Below, in pieces: positions 38,172 through 45,834 of a DNA stretch of 64,000 bases (within the stretch, counting starts at the first letter, position 1; each line of letters begins with the position of its first letter). A program made the position numbers and the translations under genes. The DNA comes from Chitiniphilus shinanonensis DSM 23277 (lineage in GTDB: Bacteria > Pseudomonadota > Gammaproteobacteria > Burkholderiales > Chitinibacteraceae). Under the pieces are notes generated by a model. That model was not told where the DNA came from, did no database searches, and saw only the letters and a program-made list of their open reading frames with translations. Location of the stretch: contig NZ_KB895342.1 in the NCBI RefSeq assembly GCF_000374805.1, forward strand, positions 1 through 64,000. Reading direction: 5' to 3'.

Positions 38172-38323
38172 TTTGTTTAGTAGGCAGTGCACGGCCACGC
38201 ACGAGGCGATTTTTCTCGCATTGCGCAATCGGCCGCATCGCACGCCGACGCCGCCCAGCAACGCCGCCGCGTGGGCCCGACCACCGCCGCCATGGCGCGC
38301 CCTTCCCCAATTTACTAAACAAA
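38172..38323. promoter_or_regulatory. Inverted pair of 11-bp operator-like sites before the sugar-binding gene
   Basis: TTTGTTTAGTA at 38172-38182 and its exact reverse complement TACTAAACAAA at 38313-38323 lie 130 bp apart in the 279-nt divergent region. The second site is part of AATTTACTAAACAAA, with a near-palindromic TTTACTAAA core, overlapping the likely promoter of the mannoside operon. Two separated copies suit a LacI-family repressor that loops DNA; a LacI gene ends this operon. Confidence 0.55.
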
Positions 38324-38384
38324 AGCAGCGTCCTACGGTGCCCAGGGTCAGCCGATCCCGGCTATCGCGTTCATGGAGCCCGAA

Positions 38385-39626
38385 ATGAAACCGCGCATTC
38401 TCCTCAGCATGCTGGCCCTGGCCGTCGCCGGCGCCGCCCAGGCGCAGACCACGGTGGAGTACTGGTCCAACAGCCTGTCGCCCAAGTTCGACGGCGTGAT
38501 GAAGACGCTCACCGCGCAATTCAACGCCTCGCAAAGCGAGGTGAAAGCGGTGTGGGTGGACGTGCCCTGGGACAGCTACCAGGCGCGGGTGATCGCCGCC
38601 GTGGCCGGCGGCAACCCGCCGGGCCTGGTCAACCTGACGGTGCCGTGGATGGCGTCGATGGCGCAGCAGGGCATGCTGCAACCGCTGGACGCCAAGGTGG
38701 CGGGCTTCAAGCAGGTATACACCCCCGGCGCGCTGGCCGACGTCAGCTACGACGGCAAGCTCTACGGCCTGCCCTGGTACAACCAGGTGGCGGTGCTGGC
38801 GTACAACAAGGCGCTGTTCGACCAGGCCGGCGTCAAGACGCCGCCACGGACCACCGCCGAGACCTTCGCCGCCGCGCGCCAGATCAAGCAGCGCACCGGT
38901 GTCACCGGCTTCATCCCCAAGCTGAACGAGGAAGGCATCACCCAGGTGTTCCTGCTGGAAGGGCTGCCGCTGGTGCAGAACGGCCGCGCCGTGTTCAACA
39001 GCCCGGCGCACGTCAAGCTGCTGGAGCAATACGCCCGCGCCTACAAGGACGGCTCGATCCCGCCCGACGTGTTCAGCATCAAGTTCGAAAACCTGATCGC
39101 CCACTACGGCAGCGGCAAGGTGGCGATGCTCAACACCGCGCCGTCGGCGCTGGTGCGGGTCAAGACCGATTCGCCGGCGATCTACGCCAAGACCGCCGTC
39201 GCGCCGCACCCGGTGGGCAAGGCCGGGGTGCCGCCGGGCAACCTGTTCATGTGGTCGGTGCCCAAGGGCTACCGCAACGTGGACGCCGCGGTGGCGCTGG
39301 GGCGCTTCCTCACCAACGACGCCTCGCAACTGGCGTTCTCGCGCGCCACCGAGACCACGCTGGCGTCCACCCGCGCCGCGCTGGCCGATCCGTACTTCCA
39401 GTCGGGCGCGAATTCCGGCGATCCGGCGGCCAAGGGCCGCGCCACCGCCGCCGATTCCGGCGCCACCGCGCGCACGCTGGTGCAAGTGGGCCTGCCCGAC
39501 GAATCGGCGATGATCCAGCGACTGGCCCAGGCGCTGGAAGAAGCCGTGACCGGCCGCAAGCCGGTGAAGCAGGCGCTGGACGGCGCCGTGGCCTACTGGA
39601 ACGAACGCCTGGCCAAGCAGAAGTAG
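38385..39626 (+). CDS. Sugar ABC-transporter substrate-binding protein (family 1)
   Basis: A 413-residue periplasmic binding protein. The signal peptide ends at AGAAQA (about residue 20). The rest is a family-1 (MalE-type) fold: TVEYWSNSLSPKFDGVMKTLTAQFN, DVSYDGKLYGLPWYNQVAVLAYNKALFDQAG, and GKVAMLNTAPSAL. It should bind an oligosaccharide. The start MKPRILL follows GGAG; an ATG 12 nt upstream is less well placed. No permease or ATPase genes follow, so the transporter core must be encoded elsewhere. Confidence 0.92.
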   Translation: MKPRILLSMLALAVAGAAQAQTTVEYWSNSLSPKFDGVMKTLTAQFNASQSEVKAVWVDVPWDSYQARVIAAVAGGNPPGLVNLTVPWMASMAQQGMLQPLDAKVAGFKQVYTPGALADVSYDGKLYGLPWYNQVAVLAYNKALFDQAGVKTPPRTTAETFAAARQIKQRTGVTGFIPKLNEEGITQVFLLEGLPLVQNGRAVFNSPAHVKLLEQYARAYKDGSIPPDVFSIKFENLIAHYGSGKVAMLNTAPSALVRVKTDSPAIYAKTAVAPHPVGKAGVPPGNLFMWSVPKGYRNVDAAVALGRFLTNDASQLAFSRATETTLASTRAALADPYFQSGANSGDPAAKGRATAADSGATARTLVQVGLPDESAMIQRLAQALEEAVTGRKPVKQALDGAVAYWNERLAKQK

Positions 39627-39635
39627 TCCTCCCGC

Positions 39636-39660
39636 CCCCGCCGGCGCCGTGCCGGCGGGG
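39636..39660 (+). other. Intercistronic hairpin after the binding-protein gene
   Basis: Perfect 10-bp stem CCCCGCCGGC/GCCGGCGGGG with a 5-nt loop, without a U-tract, 9 nt after the stop. Such hairpins often stabilise the upstream mRNA so that the binding protein is made in excess over downstream products. Confidence 0.55.
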
Positions 39661-39689
39661 CGAAACGCATCGATGCAGGAACCCCGACC

Positions 39690-42600
39690 ATGACCGTGCT
39701 CGTCTTTCACGACCCCCGCCTGCCGTCGCCCGGCACCCCGCCCGACGCCGCCGCGCTGGCCTGCTGGCAGGCCGACGCCGAACCTGTCGCCACGGCGCGG
39801 CTGGCCGAGCGGCTGGATGCCCTCGGCGCCGGCGACGCGCTGGTCCACACGCACGGCCGGCACTTCCCGCTGGCGGCGCAACCGGCGCTGCTGGCCTTCC
39901 TGCGGCGCGGCGGCGCCCTGGTGTCGCTGGGGCGGCAGTCGCTGTCGCAGCCGCTGCACGACGGCGCCGCACTGGCACCCCAGGCGGCGTTGTTCCGCGA
40001 CCTGGACATCCACGAGATGCTGGCGGTGGATACCGCCGCCACGGTGCGCCTGACCGCCGGCGACGAGTTTCCGCTGCTGGCGGGCGCCGAAGCGCTGTTC
40101 GAGCCGGGCGCGCCCACCGACGGCCTGGTGCTGATGCCGACCAAGCACAAGGACCAGCCGCTCGATTCCGGTTCGGCCGGGCCGATGGATGCGCGGGTCT
40201 ACCCGCTGCTGCTGGCGCGCGACGCCACCGACGCCCCCATCGCCGCGCCGGTGGTGCTGATCGAGCGCCATCGCGGGCTGTGCGCGGGCGGGCGCTGGAT
40301 CTTCGCCAACGTCGATCCGGGCCCGCCGTTCTGGGCCGGCGGCGGCGCGCAGGCGCTGCTGGAGTGGGCGACATTCGCCGCGCGCGGCGCCACCGAATGC
40401 TGGATCAAGCCCGACTTCGCCTGCTACCTGCCGGGCGAAGTGCCGACGCTGACGCTGCAACTGGAAGCGCACTTCCCCGGCCGGCGCGAATGGCGCATCG
40501 AGCTGTCGATCGCCGGCCCCGACGGCGCGCGCTGCTTTGCCACCGCGCTGACGCTGCGCCCCGGCGCTGGCGTGCCGGCGCAGCGGCTGACCCTGCCGTT
40601 CTCCGTCCTGCCCGGCCAGTACCTGATCGACGCCACCCTGCGCAGCGACGACGGCGAGACCCGCCAGCTGCGCCAGGGCTTCTGGGGCTGGGACGACGCG
40701 CTGCTCACCCGGCAAAGCCGGCTGCGCGCCGGCCGCGACTACTTCGAGCGCGACGGCCAGCCGGTGCCCATCGTTGGCATGACCTACATGGCCAGCGACG
40801 TGCACCGCAAATTCCTGCAACTGCCCAACGTCGCCGCGTGGGACGCCGACCTGCGCGACCTGGCGGCGCTGGGCGTCAACTACGTGCGCACCGGCATCTG
40901 GAGCGGCTGGCGCCACGCCATGTTCGTCGACGGCCACGCCAACGAGGCGGTGCTGCGCGCCATCGACGCCTTCATCCTGACCGCCGCGCGCCACGGCCTG
41001 GAAACCTGCTTCAACTTCTTCGCCTTCACCCCCGAGGCGTGGGAAGGCGCCAACCCCTACCTGGACCCGCGCGCCCGCTCCGCGCAGAAGCGCTTCATCG
41101 GCGCGGTGGTGGCGCGCCACGGCCACAGCACCTGCGTGCACTGGGACCTGATCAACGAGCCGTCGCTGTTCGACCCGGCGCGCATCTTCCTGGGACCGCG
41201 CACCCTGCGCGATCCGTATGAAGTGGCAGCGTTCCGCGCCTGGTTGCAGGCACGCGAGCCCGACCTGGCGATCTGGCGCAACCGCTGGGATCTTTCGCCG
41301 GCGCAACTGCCGTCGTGGGACGCGCTGCTGCCGCCGCAGCCCGAGGACATCGGCTTCAACACCACCGAGATCGCGCCGCGCCAGCACGGCATCTGGCTGG
41401 ACTACACCCTGTTCACCCAGGCGATGCACAACCAATGGGCCGCCGACCTGACCGCGCATATCCGCGCGCTGACCGGCGATGCGCTGGTGACGGTGGGACA
41501 GGACGAAGCGCTGGGCCAGCAACGGCCGGCGCCGTTCTTCTACGCCGACGTGGTCGACTACACCACCGTGCACAGCTGGTGGCTGAACGACGCGCTGGCG
41601 TGGGACACGCTGTTCAACAAGACCGCGCACAAGCCGTTGCTGATCCAGGAAACCGGGATCATGCACGTCGAGAACCCCAACGGCCGCAGCAAGCGCAGCG
41701 AGGCCGAACTGGCCGCGCTGCTGGAACGCAAGTACGCCTACGCCTTTGCCGGCGGCGGCGCCGGGGCGGTGCAGTGGATCTGGAACATCAACTACCACAT
41801 GGACAACATCAACGAATCGCATATCGGCGCGGTGCGCGCCGACGGCTCGCGCAAGCCCGAGGCGGCGGTGAGCGGCGATTTCGGCGCCTTCTTCGCCAAG
41901 GTGGCGCCGTTGATGCGGCAGCGCGCGCTGCCGCCGGTGGCGGTGCTGCATCCCTACGCCAACGACTACGGCAACCGCCGCAGCGCGCAGGAAGCCACCC
42001 AGCGCGTGGTGCGGGTGCTGCACTACGGGCTGGGCGTGCCGTTGCGCGCGGTCGGCGAATACCGGCTCGACGCGCTGCGCGCCGATCCGGCCACGCTGCT
42101 GCTGGTGCCCAGCCCGCAGGCACTGTCCACCCAGGCGCGCCGGCAACTGCGCGAACTGCTGGCGACCCAGCCCGTCACCGTGCTGCTGACCGGCCCGGCG
42201 TCGCTGGACGAATACTGGAACGCCACCGACTCGCTATTCGACGACGCCGGCGTGGGCGTGGGCAACGTGATGCGCGAGGAAGTGTGCGAAATCGACGGTC
42301 AGCGGCTGCGCGCGGCGTTCGGCGGCGACCGGATCGCCCGCGTGCTCAAGGGCCATGTGGACGGCGCGGCGCTGGCGCGGGTGCACGCCCAGCGCCACGG
42401 TCGCGGCACGCTGCTGTGGTGCCCGCTGCCGCTGGAGCTGTCGGACAGCGAGGACACGCTGGCCGCGCTGTACCGCCACGCGCTGCGGCAGGCCGGCCTC
42501 CAGCCGCCGCTGCGCTGCGACCGTGCCAACCCCGGCGTGTACCTGGAAAAGCTGCCGTACGCCGCCGGCGCGCTGTGGATCGCAGTCAACGAATCGGCAC

Positions 42601-42743
42601 TGCACGAGACAATCTCGGTGCGCGACGCGCAGCGCGGCTACCGCTTCGAGCTGCCGGCCGGCCGGGCGCTGCTGTTCGCCACCGACGCCGACGGCGCCGT
42701 ACTGGCCAGCCTGCGCGACCAGCCCGTGGCGTGCCTGTCATGA
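39690..42743 (+). CDS. Large clan GH-A glycoside hydrolase, subfamily unknown
   Basis: A 1017-residue protein with no signal peptide, so probably cytoplasmic. The central (beta/alpha)8 part (about 350-720) begins GMTYMASDVHRKF and NYVRTGIWSG. It has both clan GH-A catalytic positions: acid/base in WDLIN-E490-P and nucleophile in LLIQ-E654-TG. The N-terminal ~230 residues resemble a GATase-like/beta-sandwich module, and the last ~200 may be another sandwich. GH5-like mannoside or glucoside activity is plausible, but I recognise no characterised homologue of this size. AGGA precedes the ATG; the stop overlaps the GH125 gene. Confidence 0.8.
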   Translation: MTVLVFHDPRLPSPGTPPDAAALACWQADAEPVATARLAERLDALGAGDALVHTHGRHFPLAAQPALLAFLRRGGALVSLGRQSLSQPLHDGAALAPQAALFRDLDIHEMLAVDTAATVRLTAGDEFPLLAGAEALFEPGAPTDGLVLMPTKHKDQPLDSGSAGPMDARVYPLLLARDATDAPIAAPVVLIERHRGLCAGGRWIFANVDPGPPFWAGGGAQALLEWATFAARGATECWIKPDFACYLPGEVPTLTLQLEAHFPGRREWRIELSIAGPDGARCFATALTLRPGAGVPAQRLTLPFSVLPGQYLIDATLRSDDGETRQLRQGFWGWDDALLTRQSRLRAGRDYFERDGQPVPIVGMTYMASDVHRKFLQLPNVAAWDADLRDLAALGVNYVRTGIWSGWRHAMFVDGHANEAVLRAIDAFILTAARHGLETCFNFFAFTPEAWEGANPYLDPRARSAQKRFIGAVVARHGHSTCVHWDLINEPSLFDPARIFLGPRTLRDPYEVAAFRAWLQAREPDLAIWRNRWDLSPAQLPSWDALLPPQPEDIGFNTTEIAPRQHGIWLDYTLFTQAMHNQWAADLTAHIRALTGDALVTVGQDEALGQQRPAPFFYADVVDYTTVHSWWLNDALAWDTLFNKTAHKPLLIQETGIMHVENPNGRSKRSEAELAALLERKYAYAFAGGGAGAVQWIWNINYHMDNINESHIGAVRADGSRKPEAAVSGDFGAFFAKVAPLMRQRALPPVAVLHPYANDYGNRRSAQEATQRVVRVLHYGLGVPLRAVGEYRLDALRADPATLLLVPSPQALSTQARRQLRELLATQPVTVLLTGPASLDEYWNATDSLFDDAGVGVGNVMREEVCEIDGQRLRAAFGGDRIARVLKGHVDGAALARVHAQRHGRGTLLWCPLPLELSDSEDTLAALYRHALRQAGLQPPLRCDRANPGVYLEKLPYAAGALWIAVNESALHETISVRDAQRGYRFELPAGRALLFATDADGAVLASLRDQPVACLS

Positions 42744-44083
42744 GCGCGGCGCATCGCCCCGCCACGCCGTGCTTCCGCAGCGCGGCGGTCGAAGCGCAAC
42801 TGGCCGAGGTCGCCGCGCGCATCGACGATCCGGCGCTGCGCCGGCTGTTCGTGCAGTGCTATCCCAACACGCTGGACACCACCGTCCGCCACACGCCCGA
42901 CGACGGCGGCGGCCAGCCCGACACCTTCGTCGTCACCGGCGACATCCACGCGCTGTGGCTGCGCGACAGCGCGGCCCAGGTGTGGCCCTACCTGCCGCTG
43001 CTGCGCCAGGACGACGCGTTGCGGCGCATGGTGGCCGGACTGGTGCGCCGCCACGCGCGCTGCCTGTTGCTCGATCCCTACGCCAACGCCTTCAACGACG
43101 GCCCCGGCCACAGCGAGTGGGCGAGCGACCAGACCGACATGCGCCCCGAGCTGCACGAGCGCAAGTGGGAACTGGATTCGCCGTGCTACGCCATCCGCCT
43201 GGCGCATGGCTATTGGCGCGCCAGCGGCGACACGTCGCCGTTCGACGCCGAGTGGCTGGCGGCGATGCGCGCGGTGCTGGCCACGCTGCGCCAGCAACAG
43301 CGCAAGCACGACCGCGGGCCGTACCGCTTCCGCCGCCTGACCGCGTGGCAGTCGGACACCCTGCCGTGCGACGGCTGGGGCAACCCGCTGCGCCCGGTGG
43401 GCCTGATCGCGTCGATGTTCCGGCCGTCCGACGACGCCTGCGTGCTGCCGTTCCTGGTGCCGTCCAACTGCTTTGCCGTGGTGGCGCTGCGGCAACTGGC
43501 CGAGCTGGTCGATGCGCTGTACCGCGAGCCCGGCTTCGCCGCCGAGTGCCGCGCGCTGGCCGACGAGGTGGACGCGGCGATCCGGCGCCACGCCATCGTG
43601 CGCCATCCCGTACACGGCGAGGTGTTCGCCTTCGAGGTGGACGGCTTCGGCAACGCGCTGTTCATGGACGACGGCAACGTGCCCAGCCTGCTGTCGCTGC
43701 CCTACCTGGGCTACGTGGCGGCGGACGATCCGGTCTACCGCGCCACCCGCGCGCTGGCGCTGTCGCACGACAACCCGTGGTATTTCAGCGACGAGGCGCG
43801 CGGCCTGGCCGGCATCGGCAGCCCGCACACGCTGGCGCCGATGGTGTGGCCGATGAGCCTGATCATGCGCGCGCTGACCAGCACCGACGACGCCGAGATC
43901 GCCGATTGCCTGCGCATGCTGCAAGCCAGCGACGCCGGCACCGGCCTGATGCACGAATCGTTCGACGTGCACGATCCGGCGCGCTTCACCCGCGCCTGGT
44001 TCGCCTGGGCCAACACCCTGTTCGGCGAACTGGTGGTCCGGCTGGCCGGCGAGCGGCCGCACCTGCTGCGGCGCGGGGGCTGA
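42740..44083 (+). CDS. Glycoside hydrolase family 125, exo-alpha-1,6-mannosidase
   Basis: A 447-residue (alpha/alpha)6 enzyme. The family blocks are intact: VVTGDIHALWLRDSAAQVWPYLPL (about 62-85), LLLDPYANAFND, ELHERKWELDSPCYAIRLAHGYW, FRPSDDACVLPFLVPSNCFAVV and LFMDDGNVPSLLSLPYLGY, with HESFDV near the end. Known GH125 enzymes remove non-reducing alpha-1,6-linked mannose, e.g. from N-glycans or fungal mannans. There is no signal peptide. Its ATG overlaps the stop of the preceding hydrolase. Confidence 0.93.
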   Translation: MSAAHRPATPCFRSAAVEAQLAEVAARIDDPALRRLFVQCYPNTLDTTVRHTPDDGGGQPDTFVVTGDIHALWLRDSAAQVWPYLPLLRQDDALRRMVAGLVRRHARCLLLDPYANAFNDGPGHSEWASDQTDMRPELHERKWELDSPCYAIRLAHGYWRASGDTSPFDAEWLAAMRAVLATLRQQQRKHDRGPYRFRRLTAWQSDTLPCDGWGNPLRPVGLIASMFRPSDDACVLPFLVPSNCFAVVALRQLAELVDALYREPGFAAECRALADEVDAAIRRHAIVRHPVHGEVFAFEVDGFGNALFMDDGNVPSLLSLPYLGYVAADDPVYRATRALALSHDNPWYFSDEARGLAGIGSPHTLAPMVWPMSLIMRALTSTDDAEIADCLRMLQASDAGTGLMHESFDVHDPARFTRAWFAWANTLFGELVVRLAGERPHLLRRGG

Positions 44084-44084
44084 C

Positions 44085-45059
44085 ATGGCCGTCACCGTCC
44101 GCGATATCGCGCGCGCCGCCGGGGTGTCGGTCGGCACTGTGTCGCGCGCGCTGAAGGGGCAGCCCGGCCTGACCGAGGCCACCCGCGCCCAGGTCTGCGC
44201 CGTCGCCGCCGAACTGGGCTACGACCTGGGCCGGCTGCGCACCAGACCGCTCAAGCGGGTGCTGTTCCTGCTGCATCGCCAGCACAGCGCGCTGTCGACC
44301 AACCTGTTCTACTCGCAGGTGCTGCAAGGCGCCGAGGAGGCGTGCCGCGACGCCGGGATGGCGCTGAGCTTTCTGTCGCTGGGGCCCACCGACCCGGTGC
44401 TGGAACAGGTGGAACTGCACGCGCCGGACGCGCTGCTGTGCGCCGGCTTCTTCGAGCCGGAACTGCTGCAACTGCTGCGCGACACCAGCTGCCCGCTGGT
44501 GCTGATCGACATGTGGGCCGAGGGCCTGCCCAGCGTGAACCCCGACCACCGCCACGGTGGCTGCCAGGCGACGCGCCACCTGTTGGAGCAGGGGCGGCGC
44601 CATATCGCCTACCTGTCCGGCTCGCCCGCGCACTACAGCGTGCGCCAGCGCGGCCTGGGCTATCGCCAGGCGCTGTATGACGCCGGCATCCTGGCCGATC
44701 CGCAACTGGAAGTGCTGGTGGCCGACGGCGAGGCGCTGGACCAGGACGCCGCCCGCGCCATGCGCGCGCTGCTGGCCCTGCCCACGCCGCCCGACGCGGT
44801 GTTCGCCTTCAACGACGCGGCGGCACTGGCGGCCTTGCGCGCCTGCCAGGAGCTGGGCGTGGCGGTGCCGGGCCAGGTGGCCATCGTCGGCTTCGACAAC
44901 CTTGCCGCCGCCGCGCAGGCCAGCCCGGCGCTGAGCAGCGTGGCGGTGGACAAACCCGGGCTGGGCCGCGCCGGCGTCGCGCGGCTGCTGCACCCCGACG
45001 ACGGACCGCAGGATGTGGTGATGCCGGTACAACTGGTGGTGCGCGGCAGCAGCGCCTGA
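44085..45059 (+). CDS. LacI-family transcriptional regulator of the mannoside locus
   Basis: A 324-residue LacI-type repressor. The N-terminal HTH (VTVRDIARAAGVSVGTVSRALKG) is followed by the hinge helix and a periplasmic-binding-like effector domain (FSQ-type VLFLLHRQHSALSTNLFYSQVLQGAEEACRDAGMAL). It starts 1 nt after the GH125 stop, so it is the last gene of the operon and likely autoregulated. The paired TTTGTTTAGTA sites before the binding-protein gene are its natural targets. Confidence 0.92.
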   Translation: MAVTVRDIARAAGVSVGTVSRALKGQPGLTEATRAQVCAVAAELGYDLGRLRTRPLKRVLFLLHRQHSALSTNLFYSQVLQGAEEACRDAGMALSFLSLGPTDPVLEQVELHAPDALLCAGFFEPELLQLLRDTSCPLVLIDMWAEGLPSVNPDHRHGGCQATRHLLEQGRRHIAYLSGSPAHYSVRQRGLGYRQALYDAGILADPQLEVLVADGEALDQDAARAMRALLALPTPPDAVFAFNDAAALAALRACQELGVAVPGQVAIVGFDNLAAAAQASPALSSVAVDKPGLGRAGVARLLHPDDGPQDVVMPVQLVVRGSSA

Positions 45060-45250
45060 TCCGCCGTCGCGCGGCTCGACCATTCCGGCCGCGCGACGCA
45101 CCGGGCTCCCGCCCGTTCATCATCCCCGGCCCTGTTTTTTGCAGGACCGTCCTCACCCGCCCCGACCCCGCCGATCCAGCAACGGCGGGCGCCGCCGGCG
45201 CATCTCGCCATTAATCCCACTTCCCGGCGGCAAGCGATGCCCGGGCGCGT

Positions 45251-45264
45251 TTGACTCATATCAA
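45251..45264. promoter_or_regulatory. FNR/Anr-type site upstream of feo
   Basis: TTGACTCATATCAA matches the FNR consensus TTGAT-n4-ATCAA at 9 of 10 defined bases. Its centre lies ~33 nt upstream of the -10-like GAGAAT (45287-45292), the class II activator spacing (-41.5). Confidence 0.75.
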
Positions 45265-45280
45265 GTTCCCCAGCGGGCGT

Positions 45281-45299
45281 GGCAATGAGAATCATGGTC
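45281..45299. promoter_or_regulatory. Fur-box-like site upstream of feo
   Basis: GGCAATGAGAATCATGGTC agrees with the 19-bp Fur consensus (GATAATGATAATCATTATC) at 13 positions and overlaps the putative -10, where Fe-Fur would repress. Confidence 0.65.
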
Positions 45300-45328
45300 A
45301 TTAATGACTTCACCGCCCGGAGCCTGTC

Positions 45329-45598
45329 ATGGCCGCCGATCCCGTCCACTTCCCCCTGCCGCTGGCCACGCCCGGCCTGCCGTTGCGCGTGGTGCGCCTG
45401 ACCGCCGCCGGCAACGCCTGCGAGCGCCTGGCCGGCATGGGCCTCTACCCTGGTTGCGAAGTCCGCCTGATGCAAAGTCAGGGCGGCAATCTGGTGGTGG
45501 CCGTGGGCAACAGCCGCCTGGCGCTGGGCCGCGGCCTGGCGCAACAGGTGCTGGTGACGTCGCAAACCGAATCCCAGACTGCGGAGCAACATCCATGA
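45329..45598 (+). CDS. feoA: FeoA-domain protein (first copy)
   Basis: An 89-residue SH3-like FeoA protein: LRVVRLTAAGNACERLAGMGLYPGCEVRLMQSQGGNLVVAVGNSRLALGRGLAQQVLV. FeoA proteins support FeoB-dependent ferrous iron uptake in the cytoplasm. It is longer than the second copy by an N-terminal ~18 residues. The stop overlaps the next feoA (ATGA). Confidence 0.9.
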   Translation: MAADPVHFPLPLATPGLPLRVVRLTAAGNACERLAGMGLYPGCEVRLMQSQGGNLVVAVGNSRLALGRGLAQQVLVTSQTESQTAEQHP

Positions 45599-45834
45599 AC
45601 CTCGATCAGATGAAGGTCGGCCAGCGCGGCCGGGTGCTGGGCTTCGCGCCCGGCGGGCGCGCCTACCGCCAGCGCCTGCTGGCGATGGGCCTCACCCCCG
45701 GCACCCTCTTCAGCGTGACCCGGCTGGCGCCGCTGGGCGATCCGGTGGAGATCAACGTGCGCGGCTTCGCGCTGAGCCTGCGCCGCGCCGAGGCGGCATC
45801 GCTGAACATCGACCTGGAAGAGGCCGCCGCATGA
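45595..45834 (+). CDS. feoA: FeoA-domain protein (second copy)
   Basis: A 79-residue FeoA: LDQMKVGQRGRVLGFAPGGRAYRQRLLAMGLTPGTLFSVTRLAPLGDPVEINVRGFALSLRRAEA, with the typical G-x-x-G and R-L-x-x-M-G-L. Its ATG overlaps the first feoA and its stop overlaps feoB, so dosage of the two FeoA proteins is coupled to FeoB. Confidence 0.92.
   Translation: MNLDQMKVGQRGRVLGFAPGGRAYRQRLLAMGLTPGTLFSVTRLAPLGDPVEINVRGFALSLRRAEAASLNIDLEEAAA

Noticed and set aside
38172-38323. 11-bp inverted pair as terminal repeats of a small transposable element
   Set aside because: No further complementarity inward from the ends, no flanking duplication seen, and the location fits operator sites better.
36816-42146. A 1776-codon open frame on the minus strand spanning the mannoside locus
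   Set aside because: Only its last part is a real gene (pabB). The rest is an antisense shadow of high-GC codons, full of His/Arg/Gln/Gly, opposite well-supported hydrolase genes.
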